A stretch of 23,424 bases of DNA from DYCT01 sp051875715. Lineage in GTDB: Bacteria; Bacteroidota; Bacteroidia; Bacteroidales; Bacteroidaceae. The DNA is taken from NCBI GenBank assembly GCA_051875715.1, contig JBJEHD010000013.1:1-23424 (forward strand), given 5' to 3'. Positions 21,302-23,424 of the stretch are shown here, piece by piece; position 1 is the first letter of the stretch, and each line of letters starts with the position of its first letter. The position numbers were made by a program, and so were the translations under genes. The notes beneath the pieces are model-generated. The model had not been told where the DNA came from. It saw only the letters and a program-made list of their open reading frames with translations, and did no database searches.

Positions 21302-22741
21302 TCACCTAAATAAATCACTCATTGTAACCTGACACGGAATATCGTTTGAATATCCACCAGGTGTAAGGCCATATGTGGTTATCATTGTAACCACAACTGC
21401 CTTTGTCGTTTTTGTTTCACGCATAAATACAGCCTTGCGGTTTCGTATGCGCAAATCTTCTTCTGCTGTAATGGTATACTGAGCGGAAGCATATTTCATT
21501 TCACAAAGATTAATAGTCTGGTCATTGCGATCAATAAGCAAATCTATCTGCACGCCAGTATCGCTCGCCTTATCTGTGTCACCAGTTTTATTTGGTCTAT
21601 ACACCCAGGAATGAGCACTACTAATAATTCCAGAGAAACCGAGAGCTGCTTTAATCTGAGGAAGATGCTGGATACATACTCTTTCAAAAGCTCGTCCGGC
21701 CCAACCATGATGAACGCTGGTATTCAGTTGAGAGGTCCAAAAATGCTCATCTCCATTTACATTCGAAGAGATAAAATCAAAATAGAACAATGTATAATTA
21801 TCTATTAATTGATATATAGCCTGTTTGTTCTTCTTGCCAATAGAAATGTACTTGCGGATAAATCCGCATTGCTCAAGTTCCCTAAGAGCAGTGCTGAATC
21901 TTGAATTATCTTGCAGTTTTGTCACCGACAACATATCCTCTCTCAACATGCCCATCTTCTTTTTTGCCAATGCAACGATAATAGAGATGTGGATTTTAGG
22001 AGATTTGAAAAGAGAAGCATACAACGCATCAAATTCATGAGTAAGTTCTCCCCTTTCAGAAAAGAACATACGATCAAAGTTCTGGGCAACACTCTCACCT
22101 TTGCGTAAGAAGTTCCAATAGTATGGAATTCCACCCAAAGCCATGTATGCCTCCAGCACTTGATTATCAGTGTATCCGAGTCCTTTCCATTCACAATATT
22201 GTTTACACTCTCTCAAGCAGAAAGGCTCTACAAATATTTGGTTTGTCAATCTATTATGCAAGCCACCATAATTCATGATGACATTATCGATTATCCAAGA
22301 TGTAGCACTTCCACATATAATAAGAAGTATATCTCTACGAGTTGTAGCCCAACCATTCCAAAAGTGATCCAATGAACGAACAAAATTAGATTTGTGGGTA
22401 TCCATCCATGGCATTTCATCTATGAATATTATCTTTTTACCTTCTTCTGGTAGTCCAGCAATGAACCCCTCCAATAAATGAAATGCATCATTCCATGTCT
22501 TAGGCATTGCTGCACGCTTCATGCCAGCAGCATAAAGAGATTCTCTGAACTCCTTAAGTTGTTCCTTCATTGTCGCATTATAGATTCCCGTATGTTGGAA
22601 AGCAAAACTATAATCAAACGCTTCTCTAATAAGATACGTTTTGCCAACTCTACGACGGCCATAAACTGCAACAAATTGGGACTCGTTAGCAGTCATAAGA
22701 TCTCGAAGGAGCTTTACTTCTTTGTCTCTACCTATTAGCAT
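21302..22741 (-). CDS. AAA/STAND-type ATPase with DUF234-like nuclease-fold C-terminus
   Basis: 479 aa member of the ATP-binding proteins found in many archaea and gut Bacteroidota. Starts with LIGRDKEVKLLRDL, the usual opening of the family. Walker A GRRRVGKTYL (28-37), Walker B IIFIDEMPW (104-112), sensor-1-like IICGSATSW (142-149), then GGLHNRLTNQIFVEPF (~159-174). A winged-helix-like region lies around 245-310. The C-terminal DUF234-like region (~340-479) carries GVQIDLLIDR (D400) and NLCEMKYA (E414, K416), a plausible PD-(D/E)xK nuclease-fold core. The gene is clearly AT-rich next to all genes before 21275, pointing to recent acquisition. Function of the family is unsettled; defence, mobile-element or toxin-antitoxin-like roles have been proposed from context. 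No partner gene is visible, and a 17-bp inverted repeat covers its promoter. Confidence 0.85.
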   Translation of the reverse strand: MLIGRDKEVKLLRDLMTANESQFVAVYGRRRVGKTYLIREAFDYSFAFQHTGIYNATMKEQLKEFRESLYAAGMKRAAMPKTWNDAFHLLEGFIAGLPEEGKKIIFIDEMPWMDTHKSNFVRSLDHFWNGWATTRRDILLIICGSATSWIIDNVIMNYGGLHNRLTNQIFVEPFCLRECKQYCEWKGLGYTDNQVLEAYMALGGIPYYWNFLRKGESVAQNFDRMFFSERGELTHEFDALYASLFKSPKIHISIIVALAKKKMGMLREDMLSVTKLQDNSRFSTALRELEQCGFIRKYISIGKKNKQAIYQLIDNYTLFYFDFISSNVNGDEHFWTSQLNTSVHHGWAGRAFERVCIQHLPQIKAALGFSGIISSAHSWVYRPNKTGDTDKASDTGVQIDLLIDRNDQTINLCEMKYASAQYTITAEEDLRIRNRKAVFMRETKTTKAVVVTMITTYGLTPGGYSNDIPCQVTMSDLFR

Positions 22742-22766
22742 GTCTAATTCTATTATTATTTCTGTA

Positions 22767-22774
22767 CAAACATA
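22767..22774 (-). promoter_or_regulatory. -7 element of the DUF234 ATPase gene
   Basis: TATGTTTG on the minus strand fully matches TAnnTTTG and lies 25 bases before the ATG at 22741. The expected -33 position (about 22794-22796) has no TTG and falls inside the left arm of the inverted repeat at 22787-22837. Confidence 0.55.
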
Positions 22775-22786
22775 CTAAAAAAATAT

Positions 22787-22837
22787 CTATCCACGGTGGA
22801 AATGTGCAATTATTTTGTAGATTTCCACCGTGGATAG
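22787..22837. repeat. Perfect 17-bp inverted repeat overlapping the ATPase promoter
   Basis: Arms 22787-22803 and 22821-22837 are exact reverse complements (CTATCCACGGTGGAAAT and its partner) with a 17-base loop. Each arm also holds a near-palindrome CCACsGTGG. On the minus strand a T7 run (22777-22783) follows after three bases, so the element can act as an intrinsic terminator for transcription arriving from the intron remnant. Its position at the -33 region equally allows an operator. No copy is seen at the other end of the ATPase gene, so terminal repeats of a mobile unit are not supported. Confidence 0.85.
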
Positions 22838-22889
22838 AGCGCTTTTGATTTATAACATCATTCAATTGTTGCAGGTAATCTATTAAGGC

Positions 22890-23006
22890 TTGTTGCACCA
22901 TGCGGTCAACCACTGTTGGTATTCCTAAAAGGCGCATCTTGCCCCCTTCCTTGGGTATCTCTACCCTACGGACGGGATTCGGACGGTATGTACCGTCAAG
23001 AAGGAA
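22890..23006 (-). pseudogene. Group II intron reverse transcriptase/maturase fragment (RT-1/RT-2 region)
   Basis: Reading the minus strand in the frame of the codon at 22935-22937, the translation is LLDGTYRPNPVRRVEIPKEG followed by GKMRLLGIPTVVDRMVQQAL. This is the highly conserved start of the reverse transcriptase domain of group II intron proteins (GxYxPxPVRRVxIPK, RLLGIPTVxDRxxQQA). Both sides are cut: upstream the frame runs straight into ribozyme sequence near 23007, and downstream of QQAL the sequence no longer resembles a reverse transcriptase. No YADD box, maturase domain or intron domain V is present, so the piece is dead. Confidence 0.85.
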
Positions 23007-23116
23007 ATGCCTTGTATGAAGTTTCTGTTCGTTGGGTCAGATGTTTGCCGCCGGCTTCCTTCAGATTTCACCTCGCGATGGACAGCCTTGCCTTGGGCTA
23101 TAGGCTTTTACCTCAC
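23007..23116 (-). ncRNA. Group II intron ribozyme fragment (5' part, domain I)
   Basis: On the minus strand the segment carries GGTGAAATCTGAAGG (23058-23072), GCCGGCGGCAAAC (23043-23055) and CGAACAGAAACTTCATA followed by CAAGGC (23009-23031). I recognise these blocks from the domain I region of bacterial group II introns. A GTGAGG at 23111-23116 could be the intron 5' end, but this is a guess. The remaining ribozyme domains are missing and the reverse-transcriptase fragment follows at once, showing an internal deletion near 23007. Confidence 0.65.
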
Positions 23117-23424
23117 TGCATTATGCTATAATGCTGTAATATATACGTTTGCATACATTATACATTGCAATAAGTAACATGTTAGTAACAATTTATAAAG
23201 TATTTGTAAGTGTTGTAGTATGCTGCTTGATTATAAAAAATTCAGATGGTTCAAATTAATGAAGAGGTGATTATGCCGACAAGAGTTGAGTCCGTAAAGA
23301 GACTATATGACTTCTTCACAACGTGGGACTCACATCAAACAGAATGGTACATATTTCCCCAAAATAAAATAACGTGAGTTCGATGAATTCAGAATAGACT
23401 CAGCTGTGTGTCTAATGTACGTTG
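23117..23424. other. AT-rich stretch without a convincing gene
   Basis: The last ~300 bases are AT-rich. A 7-bp hairpin, GCATTAT-GCT-ATAATGC, lies at 23118-23134, right beside the intron remnant. One short plus-strand frame (23246-23377, 43 codons, starting MVQINEEVIMPTRVESVKRL) is open but has no recognisable family, promoter or coding signature; it could be a real small protein, the start of a decayed gene or chance. No tRNA, repeat array or insertion-sequence end was found. Confidence 0.4.

Noticed and set aside
22916..23131. 71-codon plus-strand open frame
   Set aside because: It lies antisense to the group II intron remnant, whose RT motif and ribozyme blocks are recognisable on the minus strand.

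Overview
The window looks like a chromosomal segment of a member of the Bacteroidales (Bacteroidota). The evidence is: repeated promoters of the Bacteroidota type (TTG or TTTG, 19-21 bases, then TAnnTTTG); four exported proteins ending in type A C-terminal sorting domains of the type IX secretion system (T9SS); a carboxypeptidase-regulatory-like/beta-barrel outer membrane protein; and lineage genes such as DUF3822. The first ~21.3 kb is GC-rich. The last ~2.1 kb is clearly AT-rich and reads as an accessory segment. T9SS cargo argues against Bacteroides in the narrow sense, but I cannot name a genus.

Layout. 1-48: start of a tRNA-Pro(GGG) gene on the minus strand, cut by the window edge, with a textbook promoter. 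121-9829 (minus): four large exported proteins, read in the order 9829->7106, 7009->5177, 5165->2025, 1989->121. A strong intrinsic terminator lies between the first and the other three. 9948-11693 (minus): a TPR-transmembrane-AraC regulator directly upstream, a reasonable candidate controller of the cargo genes. 11793-12845 (minus): aroB, whose promoter fixes the start codon.

12977-17660 (plus): a small four-helix membrane protein, a large TonB-receptor-like beta-barrel protein and a cardiolipin synthase, closely spaced. 17643-19767 (minus): rsmD, a DUF3822 protein and a pseudopilin-like membrane-anchored protein. rsmD overlaps the cardiolipin synthase gene tail to tail. 19863-21275 (plus): a RecD/UvrD-like helicase ATPase.

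21302-23424: AT-rich accessory tail. It holds an AAA/STAND-type ATPase with a C-terminal DUF234-like nuclease-fold domain, a perfect 17-bp inverted repeat sitting on that gene's promoter, and the wreck of a group II intron (a domain I piece fused to an RT-1/RT-2 piece of its reverse transcriptase).

The most interesting parts are the cargo locus (two thioredoxin-like Omp28-type proteins, a six-blade propeller protein and a YD-repeat protein, possibly under one envelope-spanning regulator) and the ATPase/inverted-repeat/intron tail. No complete, clearly novel system such as a CRISPR array, retron or obvious multi-gene defence cassette is visible.
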